From Kingdonia uniflora (Eukaryota > Streptophyta > Magnoliopsida > Ranunculales > Circaeasteraceae), in NCBI GenBank assembly GCA_014058105.1, contig JACGCM010001245.1, positions 1,240,001 through 1,304,000 of the forward strand: a stretch of 64,000 nt of DNA, in the 5' to 3' direction. Below the pieces are notes generated by a model. That model was not told where the DNA came from and did no database searches. It worked only from the letters and a program-made list of their open reading frames with translations. The translations under genes were made by a program, and so were the position numbers. Below are positions 44,117-54,832 of this stretch, one piece after another. Every line of letters begins with the position of its first letter. The stretch's first letter is position 1.

Positions 44117-44769
44117 AAGGGTCATGTTATATTTTATTACAGATTTGTTGAACCCTATCAATCATATGTTCGATCACCCAATTAGCAAAGGTATTATTCA
44201 AGCATAATTTCTACTAATGTGAAAAATAAGATTATGGCTAGGTGGTTTGCACAAAAAATATTATCTCGAAAGGTTATTTGGGCTATTTGGGTATGAAAGG
44301 ATAATCTGTCACAGTAGATAAGGTAATAAATCAAAATTAGGGTTATCAGTATACGCTCCATTGAAAATGTACATTTTTGATCCTTGTCAAAGTTCTATTT
44401 TCTTATTCTTCTATTTTTAGCTAAGATAATACTTTAGTATTATATTAATTTATAGAATAATTATTTGGTAAAATCACAATTCATAATAGTCATTCACCCC
44501 CTTATTTAAACTAAAAACTCATTGTGATTAGAATCACGTGAGAATAACTGTTGAGACTTTGTACCTAACGATATGTGAGGATCTGACCTTTTCTAAGCTT
44601 CGAGTGTTATTTTACAAATTCCTTCCAACTTCACCATTTTGGCTTTTCATGAACTCATTTGTTATAATCAATTGTTGAAGGTGACATCAAATTCAAGTTA
44701 CTAAGCACATTCTTTTGTCTTAAGTCAAGGTGACAAAGAGATTGTACGAAACCGAGGAAGTGATCTTAG

Positions 44770-44771
<2 letters not shown>

Positions 44772-44813
<42 letters not shown>
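44772..44813. repeat. (AT)21 microsatellite
   Basis: An uninterrupted alternating AT tract of 42 bases inside the copia internal region. Confidence 0.97.
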
Positions 44814-44816
<3 letters not shown>

Positions 44817-44921
44817 AGCCTTTGTTGATTGCCCAATATATATCCATTTGTCACCCTTTGAGCCTAAAATGTCGCCATGTGTAACCACTCTCCTTTTAAC
44901 CTATTTATTCTGAGGATACTT

Positions 44922-45074
44922 AGGAAAAGAGCTCAGAGATAGAATTGTGGCTTTAAACTTGAAGAAGTATGAAAAAGAGCTCAGAGAGAGAAATATGATT
45001 TTAAACTTGAAGGAGTGTGAAAAAGAACTTAGAGAGAAATATGTATTCAAAAAGTTTGTTAAAGTGACAAGGTG
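44922..45074 (+). repeat. 48-bp tandem repeat encoding a 16-residue coiled-coil peptide
   Basis: Three copies with a 48-bp period (units begin near 44930, 44978, 45026) stay in one open frame and encode KELRDRIVALNLKKYE, KELRERNMILNLKECE and KELREKYVFKKF, ending in TGA. The period is an exact multiple of three. It lies in the copia internal region where pol is missing. Confidence 0.75.
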
Positions 45075-46129
45075 AACAAGAACTCAAGAACTCAAGAACT
45101 AAAAGTTGAAGGTTGATGTAGTGAAAAGTGTGGGGTAAGAAGATTAACAAAGTGGAGTAAGGTGTAGTCCAAGTAATGCTGTTATAATGTGAAGACTGGA
45201 GTATTCTCAGAATGCTAGCAAATTAAACACAATGTCAATCACTTACCTCACCTTAGCCTTTATTATAATCCTTACAAGACCTATTTGATCATGAGTCTAG
45301 TACAGTCAATTTAATGAAGATGAGAGATAGGGAGTCTATGGTCGTTAACTTGACACTTTCACTAACAATTGATTTTTTTTCCATGAGATTGTTCCATAAA
45401 CGTATGCCTATTCAAAGTATATATATGAGTCTACGTTGCACTTATTCATGCTCATATTACCAATGTGTGTATATCTAGTAAAATCTCAGTGATTTTTGAG
45501 TGACCACCCAAGTGAGGCCTCAGTCAATGCTAATTTTCAACATAATGGTCTAACCACGGCTAAGTAAATGTTGAAAACAGGTGTCTATATGACTATGCAC
45601 ACACGTATACACACCAAGTAATTCATTTTAGTGATTTTTTTATAAAATATAGGCAATGTTCAGATCTCTCTAAGATATTCTATATTCATTTGCATTCTAT
45701 CATGCCTTGTGTAAGGGGGAGTATTTGCCAATATTTATTTATTTTATTTATTATTGGGTTCTTTTTGGTGTTTGTGTTCAAACTGAGGTCAACATTATTT
45801 TGAGGGGTAAATAACTAGTACTTTTCTAATGTGATATTATTTTGGTTATATTTCTTTTCATTTACCCTTTTGTTCATCTATGAAAAAAAGGGGGAGAGAT
45901 GATCATAATAGGTAAGTCAGGTTGGTTTTTGGTTTTCCCATGGATTCCTTATTTTTTGAATGGTTACATGATGTATCATGCCTATTATGCATGGATTCCA
46001 AAGCAGATGCTATATGATGAACGAGTAGCTTCAGGCATGTATATTCAGTGATTGAGTCAGCCTATTGAGTTGTAATTTATTTTTTCTTATAGTCGTAGTT
46101 TTATCACAGAATGAACAAAAGAGGGAGAT
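45075..46129 (+). other. Copia 3' internal region without coding similarity
   Basis: No integrase or reverse transcriptase motif seen. AT-rich sequence with two purine tracts (AAAAAAAGGGGGAGAG at 45884-45899 and GAGGGAGATT at 46121-46130); the second directly abuts the 3' LTR. Confidence 0.5.
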
Positions 46130-46606
46130 TGAAACATCCATATTTGATATTGGTTTTATTTCGTGTCTAGAATAACTGTCAGAACTATCTCGTGGTTATT
46201 CATCGTCAGTGAGTGTATGCAGAATGACTACAGCTGGAAAAATACTGAACATGTACGTTGGCTTTGCGTATCTTTGCTCAAATCAAATACTTTGGCCCAT
46301 TAGTATTTTATAAAAGTTCAAAATAGTTGTATTTTTTGTACGGCTTGTAATTCTTTCTTCATAGTGGCTTTAGTTGTTGAGGATTTGACAATGACCTATG
46401 TGTATTTCTCCCGATAAAGATTTCCCACGGGATTAATATCATGTGATCTTGTGCTTGTTGATTAATTGCTTGTTGACACTTGATTATATAATCAATTTAG
46501 ATTATATTAGTACTTCATCATTGGAAAATTGGTTTAAAGAATTTTAGACCTAATTAGTTGACCTAATAATTCGATATCAATCAATCTCAAATACCTAAAA
46601 ATTTCA
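46130..46606 (+). repeat. 3' LTR of the copia element (477 bp)
   Basis: Starts TGAAACATCCATATTTG and ends AAAAATTTCA, followed by the duplication GTATC. Aligns to both ends of the 5' LTR but lacks its central ~390 bp. Confidence 0.9.
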
Positions 46607-46654
46607 GTATCAAGGTATGGGCCTATATGTCCTTAAGGTAAAATATATGGGTAT

Positions 46655-47362
46655 TGCAATAACCTAATTCTAGGATTCGAACTTAGCATTTACACCAAAT
46701 ATAATCAGAATGCTAATAATAACTAACACAAAAGTTTAGCGTGGAAAACTTTTGAATATGTTAAAAACCACAGTCTCTCTTGAGGATTTTAGACAGAGAG
46801 AGATGTTATTGAGAATGCTAGCTATTATAAGATGTTCCATAGAGATTTTCTTGATCGAGTAAAATTCCTTCCTCATCTTGAATTCCCTAGTCCTATTTAT
46901 AGGTCTTATAATATGATCGTTTGGTGACCATTAAGATTCTTGATGACAAAAATTTCAAAATATATATTCTAGATACTCTTTGACCAGATTATGTAACGAA
47001 TTGATCCTGCTTGTCTTATAACGGCTATATTGATGATGTTGTGCCCGTTGACTCGAACTGTTGATGTAGAGTTCGAATATTGAATACTGGATACATCTTT
47101 AATAGTGCTTCGTGTATGCTAAAGTATTCGAGGATGAAGCATGAGTCCGGGATACATAATAAGCTATTACAAGACGGCTCTTAACCAAGAACACGAGGAG
47201 TATCATGGACGAGTGGTGTTGATAGAGAAACTCGTGTTGTATTTTCTTTCTGATGTTATTATCTTATTTATGACTGTACCACATGCTCTACTGGTGAGGT
47301 CAATGGTTCATATGTTGGTCAAAGTTGACGTATGAGTCAAAGATACGGAATAAGCTACAACA
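46655..47362 (-). repeat. 3' LTR of Tat copy D (708 bp)
   Basis: The outer boundary is TGCAATAACC. The inner boundary GCTACAACA lies directly before ATTGCCCCCTCTAA, the complement of a polypurine tract. Shares CTAATTC, TTTAGCGTGG and AAAAACCACA...CTTGAGGATTTAG with copies A and C. Longer than the 496-bp LTR of copy C. Confidence 0.75.
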
Positions 47363-47376
47363 ATTGCCCCCTCTAA
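47363..47376 (-). other. Polypurine tract of copy D
   Basis: On the minus strand TTAGAGGGGGCAAT lies immediately before the LTR start TGTTGTAGC. Confidence 0.75.
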
Positions 47377-47594
47377 GCTAATAGTACGAGAAATCTTGTG
47401 GGCGAGTTGTGCTGGTTGAGAAGTGTCATTAATGTTATAGTTAATATCTTAGAATCATTTCCAATATATATTCATGAGTATCTGTTTATGGCTTTTGTGT
47501 CACTAAGAACCAATGGTTCCAGTCAATGATGTTTGTATGGGAAATCCTTCTGACGTTGGGAATTTAAAAAGTTGGCTTTGAATGCTGCTCACAG

Positions 47595-47601
47595 TATAAA
47601 A
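47595..47601 (+). promoter_or_regulatory. TATA box of antisense gene, copy D
   Basis: TATAAAA lies about 100 bases upstream of the conserved start codon at 47702, followed by a pyrimidine-rich leader. It is outside the LTR and on the strand opposite to gag-pol, and matches the location of CATAAATA in copy C. Confidence 0.6.
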
Positions 47602-47701
47602 GGCATTCTGAGATGAGTGTGATGAACCATGTCTTTGTCTCTGATTTTCATCTCTTCTATTCTTGTTTCTATATTTCAAAAACTTATAACTGTTTGAGAA
47701 G

Positions 47702-48253
47702 ATGGTGACTACTATGAACCAATCTCGGGAGTCTAGGATTCGTAGAAAAATAGAGGAATTGCATATTCGGTACTTTGAATACCAGCCTCTACATCTGCCA
47801 ACGCCGATTCCTGTATCACCTACCTATTACCGCATGTCATATAAAAAAGTAATGGAGGCGGGGGATAATTATTATTAGATGGTGCGGTTTTACTATCTGT
47901 TGACATTTGAGGCTGAACACCGAAATGGGCTTTAGTTGCTGGAGGAGGAGGCTGTTGCAACTGAAGATAAAGCGGCATGCATTCGTCCGAAGGAGTCTCG
48001 CCTGTATCTCTCTAGTAAGTGGGTCATTTCTAAGAAATAGGACATTCCGTCTATCTCTAGCATGCTGGGAGGTGGGGGTTATGGTGAAGGAGGTGACAAT
48101 GATGGAGGAGATCATTTTCTTCCATGGACCATAGATTTTGGCCATGAAGAAGATCTTTCATCTGCGACTTCCAACTCTAATTGTTTCCTGGTCCTTGCAT
48201 CATGGGATAAGGGTTTGGAAGTTCCTTCAATTTTTCATCTTCTTCCTTATTGA
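47702..48253 (+). pseudogene. Antisense gene of copy D, block 1
   Basis: One frame interrupted by three stop codons (first at 47876). It starts MVTTMNQSRESRIRRKIEEL and contains LPTPIPVSPTYYRMSYKKVM, FYYLLTFEAEHRNG and LLEEEAVATEDKAACIRPKE. It ends in a Gly/Asp-rich low-complexity part (GGGGYGEGGDNDGGDHF) and LPWTIDFGHEEDLSSATS. The first ~55 codons match copy C block 1, including the start codon context. The part before the first stop is only 58 codons. Confidence 0.65.
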
Positions 48254-49011
48254 CTACTGAGAGACATGTCTAACTATTACTTTATGTAATATTGAAAGTA
48301 ATATGTATATTGTCTGGACTGGTTATTGTATCTATAAAGTAATCTGTTGGATTGTTGGGAACATTTTGTTAGCTGTTAAGTATTTTGTAAGGAAATTTTT
48401 GAACTTAATGAAATATCTTCGTTCTGGTATCATGACTCTTTGTATCGAACTTGTTTGTGCAATTTTTTGTTGTAAAATAGGTAATAGTTGATCATGGGAT
48501 GTAATGAGGAAAATTGAGCTGCAAGGATTTTAGGGTGTATGGTGGCAAACGGCAGTAATAGGTGAGATTGGAAAAATTATAGGAGTTTAAAAATGTGATA
48601 AAGGGGTGTAGAAAATTTTTGTAAGATGATTGGGTTTGTGGATAAAGATATATTTCTTTTCTGTGACCTGTGTCTTCGAACTGGATAAAAGAATATCGCG
48701 AACTGCGGATGGGTCTGTAGGTGCCACCGCTGGACTCGCATAACTTTGTATGGTGCCATATGCATATTTGTGTGTATAAAATCTGAGGAGATACTTCATA
48801 ATATGGAAACAATGACCTATCCCAATATTCTGGATCTTATGCTGATATTTTGTTGTTCCACGAACTTTTAAAAATATATCCTTCAATAAAATTAGTGGGG
48901 TGATATGAATTTCCAAAGATCTTCCTAGTGACTATAAAGTAGTGATTCGTGGCTAGTATGACTTATATCTTCTACAGGGATAGTTTTTCCATGGATGTAG
49001 TGCGATTAACC
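48254..49011 (+). other. Intron-like spacer, copy D antisense gene
   Basis: AT-rich, stops in all plus frames, with an acceptor-like CTTCTACAG near 48975 before block 2. No domain recognised. Confidence 0.4.
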
Positions 49012-49371
49012 ATGGTAAGGAGTTGTTCTCAGCATGCTCATCAGGCAGCAGATGGTTAGCTTCAAATCAAGGCTGCTAAACTTCATGAGCGGCATTTTTC
49101 TCGATTGCCCTATGATGCTATTTTGCCGGAATGGCCAATAAATCTGACTGGACTAGATGATGAAGGTAAGCGTGCAGAGTATGATCATTTTTTCTTGTGT
49201 GATGTGTTTCATAGGTCGCTGCTGAGTGCCACGGTCCAGGAACTGATTGTTCAACAGTTCGCATGTGTCAAGATTGTTGAAGAGGATGCAAGGGCAATAA
49301 GAGGGGAGATAATTCTGTGTGGAGAGGCAAACCATCGAGGCTTCTTTAGATGTAGCTGGAGAGCTCGGTAA
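49012..49371 (+). pseudogene. Antisense gene of copy D, block 2 (CG-x3-H-x-G-x-F-R-C domain)
   Basis: The frame of 119 codons has a single TAG at codon 16. It starts MVRSCSQHAHQAADG, then PYDAILPEWPINLTGLDDEG, FFLCDVFHRSLLSATVQELI and ends in EIILCGEANHRGFFRCSWRA. Homologous along its length to 28996-29349. Better preserved than the copy C version: reading from 49060 to the stop is open. Confidence 0.7.
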
Positions 49372-49671
49372 GATCAAAATGTGAAAGCTCATAATAAGTA
49401 ATTTATTTTTAGTATTCTGTGCTGGAGCCCAAATAAATGTAAGATGAGGTATTGTTGATGCCTCGATCTGATGAAATAAGAATAAAATATTTGCTTTACT
49501 ATTTGTGTTCAAATATTGTGGAGGACAGCTATAGGATTTTAACAACTGCATAGATATCTTCGAATTTTTAATATTGATCTATTTCAGGAATGTTGTACAA
49601 TATTGGCAGAGTATAAAAGTAAGGTGATTGGTCGTTTATACTGTATTGAGGAAGCGGTATAGAATTTTTAA

Positions 49672-49925
49672 TGGCAGGTAATAGAGACAGAGATGATGAC
49701 AGTAGATGTTATCACAGAAGTCATGATGATGCTTTTAACCGAAAAGATGTGCCTAATAAGACAGTAGGGATGGCTGATACGTGTCAGAAGGAGCCGTCGT
49801 TTCAAAAATATAGGGAATGTATAAAAAATCGTACCTCTCTCCCTCATAAATTACCAATAGTTGTAGAGAGAAAAAAAAAGTGGTGCAACTCCTATTTCCA
49901 AAGAGAAGAAATGTTTGAGTTCTGA
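49672..49925 (+). pseudogene. Antisense gene of copy D, block 3
   Basis: The frame of 84 codons, MAGNRDRDDDSRCYHRSHDD, continues through CQKEPSFQKYRECIKNRTS to FQREEMFEF. It is charged and Arg/Asp-rich, at the same position as the MEPSTSGRSSKDK start in copy C but with little sequence identity. The CACTA-2 insertion follows at 50053. Confidence 0.5.
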
Positions 49926-50052
49926 GTTTGATCTGAGATTGAAAGGTTCATCGGGTGATATAAGACCTATGGAAAAGCGGCGGGAGTGGTCATTCTCGGG
50001 AAGACGGTTGAGTAAAGCGGAAGATTGTTGCTCTTCAAGCACAGGTTGGTGA

Positions 50053-50310
50053 CACTACAACAAATTAGGTTATTTACGTCACTAATAAAGTGACGTAAAA
50101 GAGAAATAACGTCACTTTTGTAAGCGACGTTGACCAAGGCGACTTGGTTAGTACTATGCATTTACCTCACTTTTTTAAAGATGATTTTATGCTGAGAAAG
50201 TGACGTTATTTGGGTCCACAACTCACGTGACTCTAGAAACTAAATCAGTAGGGAAATGACGTTGTAAGCGATCTATATTTAACCACGTCACTTTACAGGC
50301 AACTTCAATA
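50053..50310. repeat. CACTA-2 left subterminal GTGACGT repeats
   Basis: At least six copies of GTGACGT or ACGTCAC-type heptamers in both orientations within 260 bases of the terminus. A matching cluster lies at 54310-54485. These clusters are typical binding zones of CACTA accessory proteins. Confidence 0.8.
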
Positions 50311-50651
50311 TTTGGCCAAAAGGTAAAAAATAAAATAAAATTAGAATCCTCCCTCCCCATCCCCTCTCCCCTCTTCTTCTCTTTCCCTTTTCAAACCATG
50401 CTCTACATCTGAAGTCAATTTCAAAGATTAACATATAATAAGAAAAACTAGATCACTTTTTTGTAATAACCAGAGACAAAATTGATTCTCATCTTCATAG
50501 CTCAGTGTCAAAATATAAGGGCTCGATCTTTTTCTATAGAATCCAGACTTTAGAATTCTCTTATGCCCAAGTACAGCTAAGGATATAAATACCACAGTAG
50601 TTTAAGAAAAATAATACTTACACACTCAACTCTCCCGTAAATATCAAATCC

Positions 50652-51762
50652 TCAAGTAAGTTCCGTGATTACACACTCGTATTTCTCTTCCAAGATCTTT
50701 ATAGCTTCTGTGAATAGAACTTCTGGAGGCAAAGCTCCGACTGATTTGATTCTAAAGATAAAGTGATCTTTAACACGCCTTAGTGCAATACGCTTTTCCC
50801 AGTCATCCCCACGAATGTATTCCCAGCACAATGTACAAAGTCGTGGACGAGCTAATGTTGCCCTTTTCCTACCCTTGCCAATACCTTCAATATCAAATAC
50901 ATTAAGTGGGCATTTCTTTACAAGTTCTTCTGCTTTCTCATCTTTTTCTTCTTGTAATAACACGACCTTACGGAGTATCCTATACCAAGTTGTACACACT
51001 GGAGACCATTTGGCATGACATTTTCCTAAGCTTTTCATAGCATGAGCCTCGAGTTCAATACCCTGCCTTGGGCCGAGCTTCGAGATAATGATATCTTCGT
51101 GCTTAGGAGTAATTGGATTATTCGTAAATTCAGGCAATAAGTCTTGGCTGCAACTGAATGAAGTATAGGTTTTCTTGTTCGTGTTTGGGTTTAAAGACGT
51201 ACTGTCAGTTACCATTTCAGACTTACTTCCGTTTGGTATCCACTTAAGTTCATTAGATTCCACTTTAAGACGGTCACCTTTACGACCACATTGAACATTC
51301 AGCTTGAAGACTATTGTATTTTTTTCATTTGGAGTATCGGTTTCTGGCATATACTCAAAAAGCCTTGGATCCAGATTGGAAAGAGGCCCAACCTGTGGGA
51401 AAGAACTTCATCTTGGACAACTAATGTATTGTTTGCAATGAGGACCTTCTCAATAGCCATTATTGGAAGCTCAGCTATAAGGATCTTCCAAAACGTATTT
51501 GCAATCGAAGCATTAATCCCAATCATATCAAACTCCATCTCGTCCTCCTCGAGCCTAATAACATCAACTCTAAAATTCTTCAAAACTTATCAAAACATAG
51601 ACTATTATCAACACCCATCTTCGTGTAAGCTCCCGAATACAAGATGTTCCCAGTATGCGTGGGTACATCTGAAGCGCATGAAATACGGATTCTCTGGAGC
51701 TTCAAATGGGGCGGGATGGAGTTGCGGAATTCAAGAGTACTAATAAAACTGTTGATAGCCAT
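50652..51762 (-). pseudogene. RPAC1: RPAC1 (AC40) subunit of RNA polymerases I and III, intronless copy in CACTA-2
   Basis: Minus-strand coding sequence of about 370 codons, close to the full family length. The N-terminus is MAINSFISTLEF, then PPHLKLQRIRISCASD and THTGNILYSGAYTKMGVDNS. The alpha-motif region follows: [20 protein letters not shown], then [20 protein letters not shown]. The C-terminal 232 codons (51350-50652) have IELEAHAMKSLGKCHAKWSP, KKCPLNVFDIEGIGKGRKRA, CTLCWEYIRGDDWEK, FRIKSVGALPPEVLFTEAIK and EEKYECVITEL. In its normal role RPAC1 pairs with RPAC2 as the alpha-like assembly platform of Pol I and Pol III. Two frameshifts (near 51582 and 51388) destroy the full frame; the C-terminal part is still open. 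No intron is visible, so it looks like a reverse-transcribed mRNA captured by, or inserted into, the transposon. Confidence 0.92.
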
Positions 51763-54305
51763 ATCCCTTATATCTCTTTAGTAGTAAGACCATTTTTACA
51801 TCAAACTTCTGAGATAAAGAGTGCTTGCAAACATGTTTCATGGTCACCATCGAAAAATTGAACACCACCATTATTCATTAACAAGTGTATCGTATACCTA
51901 AAACATAATCTGAGATTCTTCATGACCAACAAATTCTACTACAAAAATATTTAGAACCATAGTCCAAAGCATGAAAAAATATTAAGTCTTATTTTTATCT
52001 AAAGAGCTCAAGTTCACCACCAAGCCTCCATTTGCAACCACAAACATTTTATCCTTTAAGCATTGAATACTTTTAAAATTGGATATTCTTAGAATTTATC
52101 AAAAAAGAAAAATTTAAGTAATACATACCCATACTTATTTTTCAAATTTAAGGTGACAACCTTATATTCATGTAATATGGTGATTTAGAATGCCGAAGAG
52201 GGTAGGGTGATAATGGGAACGATACATTCCAGGAAGTATGGGTATCACTGTTTATTAAAAATTTAGTTGAGGCTTAACAACATGAATGCATCAAATACCT
52301 GGGGAGGAGAGACGGAGCAAGAGCAAGAGACCACGTGGGTATAGTATTTTCCAGCAAGGTCCACCGGCTTGCTATGGTTTTAAACCTGCACATACCAACA
52401 ACAAAAAATGTTTAATAAGTTTACAAGTACTACTGTATTCATAAAAGCTACTAAAATGAAGTGGAACATGCAGGGAACCCAAGTTAGCTAGAAAGATCCC
52501 AAGCATCTCAGTGCTTAACTTGGCTTGGTTTGGCAGCAATATTCACCACCAACTAACATAGCTCACCAAAAATATATCATCCAAAAATAATGAAAACCTA
52601 TATCTTGAGTTTGAAGGGAATGAGAGATAAAGGGTTACTATAGTTTAAAGGAGTAATAGCTAACCCAAAAGAAAGATCTGCTCAATAAAGGCAATATAAG
52701 CTATGAGTATTCACAAGAAGCACAGCCAAAGCAGTAATAGCTATGAATAATCCATAGCAAAAGCCATTTAGTAAATCATAAAAACAATGATTAAAGAAGT
52801 TTGAGGGAAAAAACATGAAAATAAAATAAAGAAATGTTCGAAATTAAAGATAGCATACCTGCTCAAGTAAGCATCTCTAGCAAAGGCAACTAAACAATCC
52901 ATTGTTTTGCATAGGTATCCCCCTAATAAGAGTTCTACACCAAGTCAAAACTAGATTTTCAATATTTTTAAGTGTTTTGCCAGCCCATTACGCTCTACCT
53001 CTGCAACCAAAGGTGGATTCAACTTTATAGTTGGTGGCATTGCCAATAACATTAGCCTCTTCGGCCAGTCTTATAGGAAGAAAATCTGCAACCTGACCTT
53101 CCTTCTGTAATGGACTTCAACTTGGTTGCTATTGAGGTCATAATAGAAGACATTAATGAAAAAATCACCAAAAGAAAGCACACTTAGTAAAAGCCAATGA
53201 TGGTTAGGCCGCAGTCAACGCCATCATTTACAAACTATTGTTCAATCCTCATGCTTTTCAACCATAAGAGAGTATGAAAATAATAAATACCAGAGTTCGG
53301 CTCACTTTTTCAATATAAGCTTAGCTTGAAACTCCAATGATGTCAACTCCATATTATTCTACAAATCAACCAAATTCAAATAGCTTACTTTGTAACTACC
53401 CAAAAGCCACAAATATAATGAAAGAGAATATAAAAGTCTATAATACTAAGAAAAAAGTAAAAGGGGACAAAGAAGTTTAATTCACCTTGTTGATTATTGT
53501 ACATTATATATGTTGAAGACCAAATTTATGAATCCAAGCTCCTCCCTGACGTTGGTACCACTAGTTAAAAGAGAAACATGAAACTGTAATTTCAATAAAC
53601 TAAAGAGATTAAGAAATAAAAAATAAATTATAATAGAAAAGAAAAAAAACAAATCCTATAAACTAGATTAGAAATTAGAATTCCTGCAAAATCTGATTAA
53701 CATTTTTTTTTACCAATTTCGAATTTGAAATCAAAGAGGGAAAAGTAGACCTGTGTTGTTGTTGTTGGAGCATTTGATTTCATTGTAGGCATATCAGCCT
53801 CTCCACCCACTCACCATGATTCAAACCTTCCTCTCCGCACCCACAATTTCTACAGTCAAACCTACAAAAGCAGTCAAATTGAAACTTACATTCGTGAATT
53901 GAAGTTATTAACCATACCAATTGAATGATCTTGCTATGAATTTGTGAATCAATTAGGTTAAACCCAACAAATTAAGTTGATATGGACTTCTACAAATCAA
54001 ATATGAGACCAATCTGGATAAAAAACTTCTAGGGTTGTGATGAAGGCAGCTCCTAAGCAACAATCAAGAACACTTTACAGAAGAGATAAGAGATGAAGAG
54101 AGAGTAGTGACGATGTAACTTATGAGAAGTGATGGAGAGAGGAGATGATAATTTTCTTGGGTTTGCAAAGAACCATTATTCTTTACTTCCATTCAAACTT
54201 CTAAATTAAGGTAAAAAATCCTCCCCTTAAACATAAGTCCCCGAAAGTTTGGTAAAACCATTCAACATCAGCTACCATAAAATGACCTAACTACTGTGGA
54301 CTGAA
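51763..54305. other. CACTA-2 interior without recognised gene
   Basis: AT-rich, no frames of note and no transposase motifs. It lies upstream of the RPAC1 copy on its coding strand. Confidence 0.45.
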
Positions 54306-54309
54306 TTCT

Positions 54310-54490
54310 ACTTTTATGTCACTGCCCAAAGTGACGTAATACACATGGAAAAACTAAATAATGTCACTTTTTGGAGGATTGACATGGTATCTAAACAACC
54401 TGCGGGAATGATACTCAAATTTGGACTTAACATGTCATAATCCTAATAAATGAAGTTAAACAAGTGACATAAAAGGTAATTTTTATCGTA
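54310..54490. repeat. CACTA-2 right subterminal repeats
   Basis: Contains TATGTCACTGCCCAAAGTGA followed by CGTAATAC, then ATGTCACTTT and AAGTGACAT: the counterpart of the left GTGACGT cluster, in mirrored order toward the terminus. Confidence 0.75.
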
Positions 54491-54832
54491 GTATGACATA
54501 CGTCTCAGTTTGTTTGATTTGTTGGTACTTAGTAATCTGTATGTGTATCTTTTAGGTTGATGGGTACAGGGGTTTGATAATGTAGGGGGCTAAGATCTTT
54601 GAATGCGTGATAATAAAATTCTGTTGTGTATAACTTTTGGTATATGAATAGATTGTAGAGAGAGAAAATGTTTGTTTGAAGAAGGAGAGGGAAAATTGAA
54701 ATGATTGATTTTTGTTTTTTTTTGTTTTGGGAAATTTCAAAGTAGACGTATTGATGGGTGTAGTGCCATGAAAGAAATTGTAGATAGTATAGAGACGACT
54801 GTAGAGGTTGGGAAACCAGTAAAATTGAAAAA

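Larger units (their letters stand above)
41464..46606 (+). mobile_element. Ty1/copia retrotransposon (SIRE/Maximus-like gag), internally deleted
   Basis: Flanked by the duplication GTATC (41459-41463, 46607-46611). The 5' LTR is 41464-42326 and the 3' LTR 46130-46606. A primer-binding site complementary to initiator tRNA-Met (AGTATCAGAGCGGTTATG) follows the 5' LTR. Gag with a zinc knuckle and coiled coil is present, but protease, integrase and reverse transcriptase are missing. PPT-like tracts AAAAAGGGGGAGAG (near 45885) and AAAAGAGGGAGATTG end the inside. The SIRE assignment rests on the long gag with a Lys/Glu-rich coil and GLGY motif. Confidence 0.92.
50053..54493. mobile_element. CACTA transposon CACTA-2 carrying an RPAC1 retrocopy
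   Basis: The left end is CACTACAACAAATTAGG and the right end ...TTTTTATCGTAGTA; the last base has mutated from G, its inverse beginning TACTACGATAAA. The 3-bp target duplication TGA flanks it (50050-50052, 54494-54496). Both subterminal zones carry repeated GTGACGT/ACGTCAC motifs (for example 50076-50130, 50195-50300 and 54318-54370), absent from the interior. At 4441 bp and without a transposase frame it is non-autonomous. It sits in the antisense gene of Tat copy D, so it is younger than that element. Its only recognisable cargo is the RPAC1 sequence. Confidence 0.9.

Noticed and set aside
48492..48916. Overlapping minus frames in the copy D antisense region
   Set aside because: Located in an intron-like spacer of the plus-strand gene with no homologue in copy C.
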